In this document: positions 11,553 through 20,891 of the stretch, piece after piece
Position numbering within the stretch: position 1 is the stretch's first letter
Layout of the letters: the number at the start of each line of letters is the position of its first letter
Assembly (NCBI GenBank): GCA_029027985.1
Contig: CP119076.1
Location: 3,780,422 to 3,844,421, forward strand
From: Klebsiella aerogenes
GTDB lineage: Bacteria; Pseudomonadota; Gammaproteobacteria; Enterobacterales; Enterobacteriaceae
Length of the DNA: 64,000 nucleotides
Direction of reading: 5' to 3'
Made by a program: the position numbers and the translations under genes
Notes under the pieces: model-generated
Seen by the model: the letters and a program-made list of their open reading frames with translations, nothing else
Told to the model about the DNA's origin: nothing
The model's database searches: none

Positions 11553-12155
11553 ATGGTTCTGGTTACTCGTCAGGCTCCGGACTTTACCGCTGCAGCAGTA
11601 TTAGGTAACGGCGAAATCGTTGAGAAATTCAACTTCAAACAGCACACCAACGGTAAAGCTACCGTCCTGTTCTTCTGGCCGATGGACTTCACTTTCGTTT
11701 GCCCGTCTGAACTGATCGCTTTCGACAAGCGCTACGAAGAATTCCAGAAACGCGGCGTAGAAGTTGTTGGCGTTTCCTTCGACTCCGAGTTCGTTCACAA
11801 CGCATGGCGTAACACTCCGGTAGACCAGGGCGGTATCGGCCCGGTTAAATACGCGATGGTTGCCGACATCAAACGTGAAATTCAGAAAGCTTATGGTATC
11901 GAGCATCCGGACGAAGGCGTTGCGCTGCGCGGTTCCTTCCTGATCGACGCTAACGGCATCGTTCGCCACCAGGTTGTTAACGACCTGCCGCTGGGCCGTA
12001 ACATCGACGAAATGCTGCGTATGGTTGACGCGCTGCAGTTCCACGAAGAGCACGGTGAAGTTTGCCCGGCACAGTGGGAAAAAGGTAAAGAAGGTATGGC
12101 CGCTTCTCCGGAAGGCGTTGCTAAATACCTGACCGAGAACGTCTCCAGCCTGTAA
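11553..12155 (+). CDS. tsaA: Typical 2-Cys peroxiredoxin (AhpC/TSA family)
   Basis: A 200-residue peroxidase that reduces H2O2 and organic peroxides. The peroxidatic cysteine is C50 in FTFVCPSEL and the resolving cysteine is C171 in HGEVCPAQW. The protein follows the Tsa/TPx subtype more than E. coli AhpC, and no ahpF lies nearby, so electrons probably come from thioredoxin. Salmonella carries a homologue named tsaA. The start has AGGAG 8 bases upstream. The gene has a candidate OxyR site in front and a strong terminator behind. Confidence 0.93.
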   Translation: MVLVTRQAPDFTAAAVLGNGEIVEKFNFKQHTNGKATVLFFWPMDFTFVCPSELIAFDKRYEEFQKRGVEVVGVSFDSEFVHNAWRNTPVDQGGIGPVKYAMVADIKREIQKAYGIEHPDEGVALRGSFLIDANGIVRHQVVNDLPLGRNIDEMLRMVDALQFHEEHGEVCPAQWEKGKEGMAASPEGVAKYLTENVSSL

Positions 12156-12170
12156 TCGGCACACGTTTTA

Positions 12171-12202
12171 GTAAAAAAGCTCGCAAATGCGAGCTTTTTT
12201 TT
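12171..12202. terminator. Bidirectional terminator, copy 1 of a 31-bp duplication
   Basis: AAAAAAGCTCGC-AAAT-GCGAGCTTTTTTTT can stop tsaA from the left and yfeW from the right; the yfeW stop codon (12201-12203) lies in the T-run. Bases 12171-12201 are identical to 18871-18901, making a perfect 31-bp direct repeat that brackets the MurNAc island. Confidence 0.95.
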
Positions 12203-13499
12203 ATTTCAAGGCGCCATATATCTGATCGACAATCCAGCCGTAGGTCGCCGCTGGCAATAAGCCGCTGACAAACACGTTTGGATTTGCTTTAGGATCTGCA
12301 ACAGGTGAATGCGGCCTGTTCCCCAAAATAACGATAGCCATATGATTTACCGGATCAATCGCGGTCAGTGTCCCTGTCCATCCGGTATGGCCATACGTCT
12401 GTGAGCTTGCCAGAACGCCAAACGTCGGCGTCATCGAGGCATTGCCATTTACACGCCATCCTAAGCCGTATGTCGCGTCCTCTTTTGAGCTATGTGTGAA
12501 TTGAGAAACCGTGGCAGCGTCGAACAGCTTCACGTTGCCGTAACCGCCCCCGTTGAGCATAACCTGCATCAGTACTGCCATATCGCCCGTATTAGAGAAC
12601 AATCCGGCATGACCTGACACTCCCCCCATTGAGTACCAGGCTTTTTCATCATGTACCTGGCCCCAGATGGTACGGGTACGAATGTTGGGAAAGCTGATCA
12701 CTCCATCGCGGGTATTGCCATTGAGTTCAGTGGCGGCAATTTGTTGTTGTGTAAATCCCTTAACCAGCGGATTAAATACCGTATGTTTTAATCCGAGTGG
12801 TTTATAAATATGAGTTTCAACATAGCGATCCAGCGGCATCGCGGTTACCGATTCGATTATAAAGCCGAGGATCATATAATCAACATCGCTATAAATATGC
12901 CTGGTACCAGGCTGATACTCAAGCGGCGTTTTCTTTATCATTTCCAGTGTAGTATTTTTATCCTGTGAGAATAAATCACCCGCCACTTTCTGATTAGGAT
13001 ATTGTGGATCTGCCGGGAAACCAGCGACGTGATGAAGAATGTCGGAAATCCGTAACGTATTTTTTCCTTTAATTTTATCACCAGGTGAATCGCTGAATCC
13101 TGGGATATATTTTGAGACTAAATCGTTTACGTTTATTTTTCCTTCATACACCAGTTTTTGCAATGCAAAATTTGTCGCGTACATTTTAGTGTTTGACGCC
13201 AGATCATACATTGTGCTGGTTGTGGCCCTGATAGGATCAGTGAGCAGTGTGGAACCCTCATATTTTTTTGCATAGCCCCAGGCTTTTTGCAGAACAATAT
13301 GGTTATCTTTTATTACCAGAATGTTCATACCGGAATATCCAGCATCAATCTGATTTTGTACCCAACTATCCAGTCGATTAAGCTTTTTAACATCAAAACC
13401 AACCTTTTCCGGGCTTGTGTTTGTCAATACCGGATAATCAACGGCAAAAGCGGAGATAGAAAATGTCAGTAAAACCGCCGCAATGATATTTAATTTCAT
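12201..13499 (-). CDS. yfeW: Penicillin-binding protein 4B (YfeW), serine D,D-carboxypeptidase family
   Basis: A 432-residue beta-lactamase-fold serine hydrolase. A signal peptide ends at SAFA (residue 19). The nucleophile motif is S102-N-T-K105 (SxxK), a YSDVDYM tyrosine motif follows, and GHTGWTG serves as the KTG-like motif. It closely matches E. coli YfeW/PBP4B, which has weak D,D-carboxypeptidase activity and anchors to the membrane. It is last in the porin-DUF2057-murQ-murP-yfeW operon, 10 bp after murP, suggesting it trims peptidoglycan material handled by MurP/MurQ. Confidence 0.93.
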   Translation of the reverse strand: MKLNIIAAVLLTFSISAFAVDYPVLTNTSPEKVGFDVKKLNRLDSWVQNQIDAGYSGMNILVIKDNHIVLQKAWGYAKKYEGSTLLTDPIRATTSTMYDLASNTKMYATNFALQKLVYEGKINVNDLVSKYIPGFSDSPGDKIKGKNTLRISDILHHVAGFPADPQYPNQKVAGDLFSQDKNTTLEMIKKTPLEYQPGTRHIYSDVDYMILGFIIESVTAMPLDRYVETHIYKPLGLKHTVFNPLVKGFTQQQIAATELNGNTRDGVISFPNIRTRTIWGQVHDEKAWYSMGGVSGHAGLFSNTGDMAVLMQVMLNGGGYGNVKLFDAATVSQFTHSSKEDATYGLGWRVNGNASMTPTFGVLASSQTYGHTGWTGTLTAIDPVNHMAIVILGNRPHSPVADPKANPNVFVSGLLPAATYGWIVDQIYGALK

Positions 13500-13509
13500 G
13501 ATTTATCCC

Positions 13510-14931
13510 TCAATCCAGATCCACGTTTTTGCAACCGAACAGCACCGTGATGATAAACCCAGCGATATATGAAATCAGCACGCCGCCGCCATAAACGGCG
13601 ATCGCCGGGAGAATTCCACTATTAGACGTCATAAGCGGTAATGCAACCAGCCCGGACGGGCCAAATGCACTGTTCAGGCCAACAGGCAACCCAAACCAGG
13701 CAACGGTACCGATAAATAACCCGCCAACAGCCCCGCCAATACAGGCAGTCACGAACGGTTTCATACGGGGTAAGGTCACACCGTAGATCAGTGGTTCGCC
13801 AACCCCCAACAGGCCGGGGATAATCGCGCCACGAATCTGTGTACGCAGCACGGAGGCTTTATCCGCTTTCCAGTACAATGCCAGTGATGCGCCAACCTGA
13901 CCAGCGCCAGCCATCGAGAGGATAGGGAAAAGCGAATTAAAGCCCTGAGAGTCCATCAGCGCCAGGTAGACAGGAATAAAGCCCTGGTGAACGCCGAACA
14001 CAACCGCAATCAGGAATACGCCAGCCAGAACCGCACAACCGAATGGATTGCTGTTTAAGTGCATAAACAGCCAGGACATTCCCTGGAACAGCCAGACGCC
14101 GATAGGCATAATAACAATAAACGTCAGAATAGCAGTGACAATTAATGTCAACATTGAGGTTAAAATCATATCCAGTTCGTCTGGAATATAGCGTCTGAAG
14201 AACCGCTCAATTTTGGCACCGACATACGCCGCCAGCAACACACCAATAATATTACCACGAGGGTCAATCGTGTGGCCGAAAAAATCCTGCAGCCCGGAAA
14301 AATAGCCTACAGTTGCCGTTGGATTATAACCGAGTATAAATAATGCGGCGATAATCGCACCATTCACACCGGTACCACCAAACGCTTTTTGCGCATTATA
14401 ACCAATCAGCACCACCAGGAAAGTAAACAATCCCTTGCTGAATATTTTCAGGAAATTCAGCGCATCAGGTAAAAATCCCTTAGCATCCGGCGCAATATGC
14501 GCCAGTGTGCCAATTAATGTGGCAATGCCGAGCATTAACCCTGCGGCAATAAATCCTGGAATTAATGGTGTAAAAATTGTTGCGAAGTTTGCCAGGAATT
14601 GCTGTAGAGAAGATTGTTGTTTATTCTTCATTTGGTTTTTGTTTTCGGCAGCAATGGCATTTAAATCTTTCACACCTAGCAATGTGTTCATGCTTTCTGC
14701 TGCGCGTTGCGCTTTTCCAACACCAAAAATAATTTGCACTTCATTACCATTAATAACAGCCCCGCTAACTGAACCTTTAAGCGCAGTCTGTAGCTCAGGG
14801 GAAATAAGTGCAATATCAGCAACTTTTAATCGTAAGCGGGTCATGCAATTCCCACAATTGATAATATTGTCAGCCCCTCCCACCAGTTCAACAATTTTAG
14901 TCAGCAATTCCTTGCTAATATTTTTAGACAT
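13510..14931 (-). CDS. murP: PTS N-acetylmuramic acid transporter, EIIBC component
   Basis: MurP imports MurNAc and phosphorylates it to MurNAc 6-phosphate. The 473-residue protein has an N-terminal EIIB domain with phospho-cysteine C29 ([10 protein letters not shown]), a linker, and a ten-helix EIIC domain with [13 protein letters not shown]. There is no EIIA domain; E. coli MurP uses EIIA-Glc (Crr) from elsewhere. Its ATG overlaps the murQ TAA (TAATG), so translation is coupled to the enzyme that uses its product. Confidence 0.95.
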   Translation of the reverse strand: MSKNISKELLTKIVELVGGADNIINCGNCMTRLRLKVADIALISPELQTALKGSVSGAVINGNEVQIIFGVGKAQRAAESMNTLLGVKDLNAIAAENKNQMKNKQQSSLQQFLANFATIFTPLIPGFIAAGLMLGIATLIGTLAHIAPDAKGFLPDALNFLKIFSKGLFTFLVVLIGYNAQKAFGGTGVNGAIIAALFILGYNPTATVGYFSGLQDFFGHTIDPRGNIIGVLLAAYVGAKIERFFRRYIPDELDMILTSMLTLIVTAILTFIVIMPIGVWLFQGMSWLFMHLNSNPFGCAVLAGVFLIAVVFGVHQGFIPVYLALMDSQGFNSLFPILSMAGAGQVGASLALYWKADKASVLRTQIRGAIIPGLLGVGEPLIYGVTLPRMKPFVTACIGGAVGGLFIGTVAWFGLPVGLNSAFGPSGLVALPLMTSNSGILPAIAVYGGGVLISYIAGFIITVLFGCKNVDLD

Positions 14932-15845
14932 TAGTTTATTTCCCCATATTCAATTGCAGCGCGAATAAAACCATTGTTGTTTTTTAATAACAACCGGGCA
15001 TGCGTCGCCGGACATTTCTTCAAAACCATAACGATTGCGGTTTTACAATTCCGATTACTGTCACGTAAAGCCCGTTCCGCTTCAACACGATTACAACCAG
15101 TCGCAGTAGTGACAATTAAAACCTGACGTTCAAATAATTTCATATTGGTGGCAACAACATCCACCATTAAATTACCGTAAACTTTTCCCATTTTTATCAT
15201 GAGCGAAGTTGATAGCATATTGAGGATCATTTTTTGCGCCGTTCCGGCTTTCATGCGCGATGAGCCGGCGATCACCTCCGGGCCAACAACGGGAGTAATG
15301 GCGATATTAGCAAATTTCTCAATATCGCTTCCCGGATTGCAGGATATAGAAATGGTTTTACAACCTACAGAGTGCATTGCATGGTTCAGAACAGCAAGGA
15401 CGTACGGCGTTCTTCCACTCGCGGCAATGCCGACGACAACATCGTTTTCGTTAAGATCGATATTGCCAATATCGAGAATTGCGTCGCTGCGATTATCCTC
15501 TGCGCCTTCAACAGCATTTTGGATCGCGTGTTGACCACCTGCAATAATGCCCTGAACCAGTTCGCGTGGAACACCATATGTCGGAGGACATTCACTGGCA
15601 TCCAGTATACCAAGCCGTCCGGATGTACCCGCGCCAACATAAATTAGACGTCCTCCCTGTGCCACCCCATTAGAAATAATTTCCACGGCATCAGCAATGT
15701 CCGGGAGACATTTCTCTACCGCCAGCGCGACTTTTTTATCCTCGCTATTAATAACCCTGCACATTTCCAGGTTACTAAGGCGATCAATCTCCATTGATGC
15801 AGGATTTGCGCCTTCAGTAATCATTTTATTTAAATCCAGATTCAT
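14931..15845 (-). CDS. murQ: N-acetylmuramic acid 6-phosphate etherase
   Basis: MurQ cleaves the lactyl ether of MurNAc 6-phosphate to give GlcNAc 6-phosphate and D-lactate. The 304-residue SIS-domain protein has the [21 protein letters not shown] signature; E85 and E116 align with the catalytic Glu83 and Glu114 of E. coli MurQ. It starts 9 bp after the DUF2057 gene and overlaps murP by one base, so it is the middle of a tight operon. GlcNAc 6-phosphate then enters the Nag pathway encoded elsewhere. Confidence 0.96.
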   Translation of the reverse strand: MNLDLNKMITEGANPASMEIDRLSNLEMCRVINSEDKKVALAVEKCLPDIADAVEIISNGVAQGGRLIYVGAGTSGRLGILDASECPPTYGVPRELVQGIIAGGQHAIQNAVEGAEDNRSDAILDIGNIDLNENDVVVGIAASGRTPYVLAVLNHAMHSVGCKTISISCNPGSDIEKFANIAITPVVGPEVIAGSSRMKAGTAQKMILNMLSTSLMIKMGKVYGNLMVDVVATNMKLFERQVLIVTTATGCNRVEAERALRDSNRNCKTAIVMVLKKCPATHARLLLKNNNGFIRAAIEYGEIN

Positions 15846-15854
15846 AAATACCTC

Positions 15855-16436
15855 TTAGTTATTTAATAACCATTTCATGAATGACAAACGTTGTTTATCA
15901 GTTAGCCTGTTATAATCGCTTTTGATTTTATCAAGCGAATCGCTGCTTCCTGGAGTTATTACCGGATCAGAACTAGAGATTTCAGAGCTATTATTTTCAT
16001 CTTTTAAAAAAGCTTTAAAATCAGAAAATATATTAAATGCTTCCTGATCAATTTTCTTTAATGTGAAGGGAACGGGTTTACCATTTGCCGTTAGAATAAA
16101 TTGCGGGTTGATGGCTTGCTCTTTCGCACTTTTTTCATCCATGACTTTTTGTGCTGATAAAACCAATTTGTCAGCGCCGATGTAGTTAAATGAAATAATA
16201 TAAGGAGTGGATGTAATCCGGCCCCGATTCTGGTTGACCGATTCAGGGTTAACAGCACTATCAAATTTAATAACTAATTTTTCATCACCTGTCGGCAGTG
16301 AAATATCTTTTGAAAACATCGATACTTTTGCCCCCTTAGCCGCCAGCGCAACAACCGTATCCCCCAACTCCAGGTTAACGTTCGCGAACGTCGGGAATGA
16401 TATAATGAATGTCATTAATAGAAATATTGTCTTCAT
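15855..16436 (-). CDS. DUF2057 (YccT/CsgI-like) periplasmic protein
   Basis: A 193-residue secreted protein with a signal peptide ending about TFA (residue 18). The mature start NVNLELGDTVVALAAKGAKV and the pattern VNP...RITSTPYIISF resemble the DUF2057 family (E. coli YccT/CsgI, which in E. coli affects curli assembly). A Ser/Asn/Asp-rich stretch (about 145-168) separates the domain from a short C-terminal helix. It sits between the porin and murQ in the MurNAc operon, which is unusual and suggests a role tied to wall sugar uptake; function is unknown. Confidence 0.75.
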   Translation of the reverse strand: MKTIFLLMTFIISFPTFANVNLELGDTVVALAAKGAKVSMFSKDISLPTGDEKLVIKFDSAVNPESVNQNRGRITSTPYIISFNYIGADKLVLSAQKVMDEKSAKEQAINPQFILTANGKPVPFTLKKIDQEAFNIFSDFKAFLKDENNSSEISSSDPVITPGSSDSLDKIKSDYNRLTDKQRLSFMKWLLNN

Positions 16437-16488
16437 GATTACCTCACTTTAATAAGGGCAACGAATTGCCCTTATACAGAGCTATAAA

Positions 16489-17571
16489 TTAGAATTCGTA
16501 ACGTAATCCCAGGTGGAAATAATCGTCTTCAGGATTATTCCCACCGAATGACACCATTTTACCTGTTACACGGTTTTCGCCAGCTTCACCATTACGCCAG
16601 GAATAGGAACCGTACAGCGAACTTTTAGCTGTGAGCTTATATTGAACTTCAAATGTCGTGTCACGGAGCTCGAGACCATCACCATCACTATTAATTAAAT
16701 GACGGTAACCGGTTCTGAACCACCAGTCCGGAGTCAGCGAATACACAATGGTTGCTTCCCAGTCTTTATCGGTGCTGTCCGGACGTCCATCGAGATATGT
16801 TACTTCATCCTGCGAGTAGAGCAGACCAAACATAAAATCCCCGAGGTAATAACGGCTACCAACACCCCACATTGTGTATTTATCGGCGTTATCATCTGAC
16901 TGGCCTGACTGGTCGCCGTGTTTCGCTTTATCCTGCTGAACGGCGATGACTGGCTGGAGTTTTCCAGCCGCTCCGAGATCGAGCGTATAACGTACTGCCG
17001 AGTTCGCGCCGTAATCCAGAGATGATGTATTGTTACCGATGATATAGGCCGTTGAGATATCAAAATCACCAATGGTATTCTGATACTGAACGGTGCCGTC
17101 CTGGCGAAAAACCTGTACCGCGGTTGAATCCACAAAGTTAGCCTGACGGGCCATAGCGACATCAGACGACGCGAACACATCACCAATATCGGTAAACATA
17201 ATCAGGCCGGACGATACGCGCCCGGCGGTGATTTTGCCGTACTCTGCAAAATCAAATCCAGCCCACACATAGCGGGCGGTAAAATCGTTGGGGTTCTCTG
17301 CTTTAATGTTGTTCGCATATTCAGCGGCATTAACCTGATACTGTGTGAAACCAATAACAGCGAACTTGTCATTGATCATCTGACGCGCGGAGAAGCCAAT
17401 ACGCGCATCGAAATCCCCCGATGTATCACCGGATTTTTTATCTGAAACGTTAAATCCAAGGCGACCATACAGATCTATGTTCGACCCATCATCTGCGTTA
17501 TAGATGACCGCTGCCTGAGATGTTGACGCCACAAATAATAATCCTACTAAATATTTAAATCCCTTATTCAT
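16489..17571 (-). CDS. General-porin-family outer membrane protein in the MurNAc operon
   Basis: A 360-residue OmpC/OmpF-type porin precursor with a signal peptide ending SQA (residue 20), mature start AVIYNADDGSNIDLYGRLGF, 16-strand barrel pattern, and C-terminal HLGLRYEF with final phenylalanine. It is the first gene of the operon with murQP, divergent from murR, with GAGGATG as ribosome-binding site. The context suggests a channel for MurNAc-containing muropeptides or disaccharides. E. coli murQP-yfeW has no porin, so this is an addition. Substrate is inference. Confidence 0.85.
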   Translation of the reverse strand: MNKGFKYLVGLLFVASTSQAAVIYNADDGSNIDLYGRLGFNVSDKKSGDTSGDFDARIGFSARQMINDKFAVIGFTQYQVNAAEYANNIKAENPNDFTARYVWAGFDFAEYGKITAGRVSSGLIMFTDIGDVFASSDVAMARQANFVDSTAVQVFRQDGTVQYQNTIGDFDISTAYIIGNNTSSLDYGANSAVRYTLDLGAAGKLQPVIAVQQDKAKHGDQSGQSDDNADKYTMWGVGSRYYLGDFMFGLLYSQDEVTYLDGRPDSTDKDWEATIVYSLTPDWWFRTGYRHLINSDGDGLELRDTTFEVQYKLTAKSSLYGSYSWRNGEAGENRVTGKMVSFGGNNPEDDYFHLGLRYEF

Positions 17572-17800
17572 AAATCATCCTCATAGTTAATAATATTCTT
17601 ATAAAATTGATAAATACATATTTAGAACAACAATAATCGTTGATCACTTTTTTATAATCTAAAAGAGGATTAAGATTTCTTTTTTAAGGTCTTGTGACGG
17701 CCATCAAAATAAATTACATTTAAAAAATGATTTATAGTTTGTATTTATGAATGTGATGAATTATATTTCTAAAATGATTATTAGTGATAAAGGTAACGTT
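17572..17800. promoter_or_regulatory. Divergent porin/murR control region with CRP-like site
   Basis: The 229-bp AT-rich gap between the porin and murR start codons must hold both promoters. TGTGA-CGGCCA-TCAAA at 17693-17708 fits the CRP consensus in 9 of 10 bases. CAAC-N7-GTTG around 17626-17640 is an imperfect palindrome that could be a MurR operator. MurR repression with cAMP-CRP activation is known for E. coli murQP; the sites here are predictions. Confidence 0.5.
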
Positions 17801-18649
17801 ATGGGATACTTAAAAAAAATAAAATCAGGAATAACAAGCTTCTCAAATACTGACAGAAAAATTGCGGCATTCATTATTAACAATATTGCTAATTTTCAAA
17901 ATATCACTACTCATTTGATGGCAGAGCGATTAAGCATAGCTCAGTCAGCAATCACAAAATTCTCACAAAAGTTAGGTGCAAAAGGATTTACTGAATTAAA
18001 GCTAGCAATGATTGTAGAATATAATAATACTCCACAAGATAACGAACCCGTATTACACAGCTCCATTCATAAATCCGATTCATTAAAGGAAATCGCAAAC
18101 AAGCTTATCCTTGAAAAGAATAATGCTCTTGAAAGAACGACGAACTATATTGACTTTGGACAGCTCGCTCACATTATAGGCTTAATCAATGGTGCCAGAA
18201 AAATACAAATAACAGGTATTGGCGGATCGGCATTGACAGCAAAAGACCTTGCTTTTAAATTAATGAAAATAGGATACAACATCACCTGTGAAATAGATTC
18301 ACATGTTCAGTTAACAGTGGCGCAAGCATTGACAAAAGATGATGTACAAATTGTCATCTCATATTCAGGCAGAAAAAAAGAAATCAATATGGCCGCAAAC
18401 GCAGCGAAAGGGAATGGCGCCAGGATAATTGCCATTACATCATTAAATAAAAGTCCATTAAAACGAATAGCTCATTATGTCATCGAAACACTTTCGAATG
18501 AGGATGAGTGGCGTAGCTCCTCGATATCATCCCGTACCGCCCAAAACTGCATTACAGATTTAATATTTATTGGCCTATTACAGATTAACGATGTGCGGTC
18601 GCTTTCGATGATTAAACAAAGTCGTGACTTGATTAATAGATTAGAATAA
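17801..18649 (+). CDS. murR: MurR-type (RpiR family) repressor of MurNAc catabolism
   Basis: A 282-residue regulator: N-terminal HTH_6 domain (about 1-75, with HLMAERLSIAQSAITKFSQK) and a C-terminal SIS sugar-phosphate-binding domain (GIGGSALTAKDLAFKLMKIG, ISYSGRKKEI). It aligns along its length with E. coli MurR, whose inducer is MurNAc 6-phosphate. The frame is open from 17747, but the start at 17801 (MGYLKKIKSG) matches the MurR N-terminus and has AAAGG upstream. The gene is markedly AT-rich. It is divergent from the porin-murQP operon that it probably represses. Confidence 0.92.
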   Translation: MGYLKKIKSGITSFSNTDRKIAAFIINNIANFQNITTHLMAERLSIAQSAITKFSQKLGAKGFTELKLAMIVEYNNTPQDNEPVLHSSIHKSDSLKEIANKLILEKNNALERTTNYIDFGQLAHIIGLINGARKIQITGIGGSALTAKDLAFKLMKIGYNITCEIDSHVQLTVAQALTKDDVQIVISYSGRKKEINMAANAAKGNGARIIAITSLNKSPLKRIAHYVIETLSNEDEWRSSSISSRTAQNCITDLIFIGLLQINDVRSLSMIKQSRDLINRLE

Positions 18650-18870
18650 ATTACAGAAAAAATCGGCATCTAAACATGGCTAAAAACATAGACATTATAC
18701 TATGAAAAGAGCAGATTATAACAATGGCGCTAACGCCTTAGCCTATTCCTTTGCACCAGTTAATCTCCCGTCATCGAAATATAAAAGCATACTTCACTTT
18801 GGTTTTCCCTGTAAATTTTGTATGCTGACTGTTATTCCCCCTCACACTAAACACCAGAACAAAATAAAAC

Positions 18871-18902
18871 GTAAAAAAGCTCGCAAATGCGAGCTTTTTT
18901 TA
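18871..18902. terminator. Bidirectional terminator, copy 2 of a 31-bp duplication
   Basis: Identical to 12171-12201 over 31 bases (hairpin GCTCGC-AAAT-GCGAGC with A-run before and T-run after). It can end murR (221 bp upstream) and transcripts coming from the amidohydrolase on the other strand. Confidence 0.93.
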
Positions 18903-18963
18903 TGCCTGCGAATTCGCCGTAAATCCGGGAATATTACCGGGCGGCAAGATGTTTGCCCGGACC

Positions 18964-18993
18964 GTAGGCCCGGTAAGCGCAGCGCCACCGGGC
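18964..18993 (+). repeat. Single REP element
   Basis: GTAG followed by stem GCCCGGT...ACCGGGC (18968-18974/18987-18993) with AAGCGCAGCGCC between. It is the same REP type as half of the 84-bp BIME units elsewhere in the window. Apart from this and the terminator copy, the 352-bp murR-amidohydrolase gap holds no convincing gene. Confidence 0.8.
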
Positions 18994-19001
18994 AAGAAGT
19001 A

Positions 19002-20870
19002 TCAGAAGGCAAAGCATGAACAGCCTAATACGCCCCAGAACGCCTGCTCATCGGCCACCGGAATCGACGATTTGCGTGCAATATCATGCTGATGACCGTG
19101 CACGCCACAACTGCCGCAGCATTGGTGCATCTGCACTATCGCGCCAATTTTCGCGGCTGTCGGCGGTGCAGAGCGGTAATGACCCGGAACCTTGACTACC
19201 GGCGACCACTCCGGCAATACCGGAATCGGCGGCGGCGCCAGCGGCGAGAAGTGACCGGCGGCATAGACCACTTTGCCATCGACAATGGTCAATACCGACT
19301 CAATGCCCTTAATCTCTTCCTCCGCGACGCTGAAGTAGTCTTTTGACAGCACCACCAGGTCAGCCAGCTGATCTTTCTCAATCCGCCCTTTTTTACCCTG
19401 TTCACTGGAGAACCACGCGCTACCCGCCGTCCACAGCTCAAGGGCAACATCGCGCGGCAGACGGTTGTTATCGTCGTACATCGCCATCCCGCCAACGGTA
19501 CGCCCGGAAACCAGCCAGTACAGCGCAGTCCACGGGTTATAGCTGGCGACGCGCGTCGCATCGGTACCCAGCCCTACCGGCACCTCCAGCTCAAGCATTT
19601 TCGCCACCGGCGGCGTATGTTTTACCGCCTCTTTACCGTAGCGGTCGACAAAATACTCCCCCTGGAAGGCCATTCGATGCTGCACCGCGATACCGCCGCC
19701 CAGCGCTTTCACCCGTTCGATATTACGTTCCGTAATGGTCTCTGCATGGTCGAAGAACCAGTGCAGGCCGTTAAACGGAATATCACGGTTCACCTTTTCG
19801 AAAACATCCAGCATCCGGCCGATCGACTCGTCGTAGGTAGCATGCAGGCGGAACGGCCAACGGTGCTCCACCAGGTGGCGTACCACGCGCTCCAGCTCAT
19901 CTTCCATCCCTTCCGGCAGATCCGGGCGCGGCTGCAGGAAGTCTTCAAAATCCGCCGCCGAGAAGACCAGCATTTCGCCAGCACCGTTGGCGCGATAAAA
20001 ATCAGTGCCCTGTCCCGGCTTCAGCATGTCGGTCCAGCGTTCAAAATCCTCCAGCTCCTGCTTCGGCCGCTGGGTAAAGAGGTTGTAGGCGATACGTACG
20101 GTCATCTGCTCTTTGGCGTGCAGCTGCTCGATAATTTCATAATCTTCAGGGTAGTTCTGGAAACCGCCCCCGGCATCAATAGCGCTGGTCAAACCTAAAC
20201 GGTTCAATTCACGCATAAACTGGCGGGTGGAATTGATCTGCAAATCCAGCGGCAACTTCGGCCCTTTGGCCAGCGTGGCATAAAGGATCATCGCATTTGG
20301 CTTGGCGATCAGCATCCCGGTCGGATTACCGTGGTTATCACGAACGATCTCGCCGCCCGCCGGATCCGGCGTCTCTTTGCTATAGCCAACGGCCTTCAGC
20401 GCCGCACGGTTAAGCAACGCGCGATCGTAGAGATGCAGTACGAATACCGGCGTATCCGGCGCCGCTTCATTAAGCTCTTCCAGCGTCGGCATGCGTCGTT
20501 CGGCAAACTGGAATTCGCTCCAGCCGCCGACCACCCGCACCCACTGCGGCGACGGGGTGCGATCGGCCTGATCTTTGAGCATACGCAACGCATCGGCCAG
20601 CGAAGGTACCCCTTCCCAGCGCAGTTCAAGGTTGTAGTTCAGGCCGCCGCGGATCAGGTGCAGGTGCGAGTCGTTAAGGCCCGGGATCACCGTATGCCCT
20701 TTAAGATCGACGACTTGCGTGCCGTCAGCGGCGAAACTCATGATCCGATCGTGACTTCCGGTCGCCAGAATTTTTCCGTTGGCGATCGCCACGGCTTCCG
20801 CCAGCGGATTCGCGCGATCGAGGGTATGAATCTGCCCGTGGGTCAGAATCAGTGTGGCAGTTTGCGACAT
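19002..20870 (-). CDS. YtcJ-like amidohydrolase with cysteine-rich C-terminal tail
   Basis: A 622-residue metal-dependent hydrolase of the amidohydrolase_3/YtcJ group. The N-terminal beta-sandwich leads to the metal motif GLNDSHLHL (H69, H71), with later metal-site candidates in GLHWFFDHAE and LGTDATRVASYNPW. After the fold closes there is an added tail of about 48 residues with C584-C-G-S-C588, a GHQHD stretch and C617-S-C619 at the very end, a possible metal or redox site. ATG with AGGAG upstream. It is 21 bp downstream of the ABM gene. The substrate is unknown. Confidence 0.85.
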   Translation of the reverse strand: MSQTATLILTHGQIHTLDRANPLAEAVAIANGKILATGSHDRIMSFAADGTQVVDLKGHTVIPGLNDSHLHLIRGGLNYNLELRWEGVPSLADALRMLKDQADRTPSPQWVRVVGGWSEFQFAERRMPTLEELNEAAPDTPVFVLHLYDRALLNRAALKAVGYSKETPDPAGGEIVRDNHGNPTGMLIAKPNAMILYATLAKGPKLPLDLQINSTRQFMRELNRLGLTSAIDAGGGFQNYPEDYEIIEQLHAKEQMTVRIAYNLFTQRPKQELEDFERWTDMLKPGQGTDFYRANGAGEMLVFSAADFEDFLQPRPDLPEGMEDELERVVRHLVEHRWPFRLHATYDESIGRMLDVFEKVNRDIPFNGLHWFFDHAETITERNIERVKALGGGIAVQHRMAFQGEYFVDRYGKEAVKHTPPVAKMLELEVPVGLGTDATRVASYNPWTALYWLVSGRTVGGMAMYDDNNRLPRDVALELWTAGSAWFSSEQGKKGRIEKDQLADLVVLSKDYFSVAEEEIKGIESVLTIVDGKVVYAAGHFSPLAPPPIPVLPEWSPVVKVPGHYRSAPPTAAKIGAIVQMHQCCGSCGVHGHQHDIARKSSIPVADEQAFWGVLGCSCFAF

Positions 20871-20891
20871 AACAATCTCCTGAGAAACCAG

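Larger units (their letters stand above)
12202..18870. other. AT-rich MurNAc-utilisation island between duplicated terminators
   Basis: The segment holds yfeW, murP, murQ, a DUF2057 gene, a porin gene and divergent murR. It is visibly richer in A/T than both flanks and lies between two perfect copies of the same terminator. In E. coli the murRQP-yfeW cluster is at another chromosomal position. No integrase or transposase is inside. Acquisition by recombination at the terminator is inferred. Confidence 0.7.

Noticed and set aside
12202-18870. Classical integrase-borne genomic island with tRNA attachment site
   Set aside because: No tRNA, integrase, excisionase or transposase was found in or next to the island; only the terminator duplication marks its ends.
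18702-19019. A 105-codon frame after murR
   Set aside because: It runs through the terminator copy and the REP element and overlaps the end of the amidohydrolase gene; no family resemblance.
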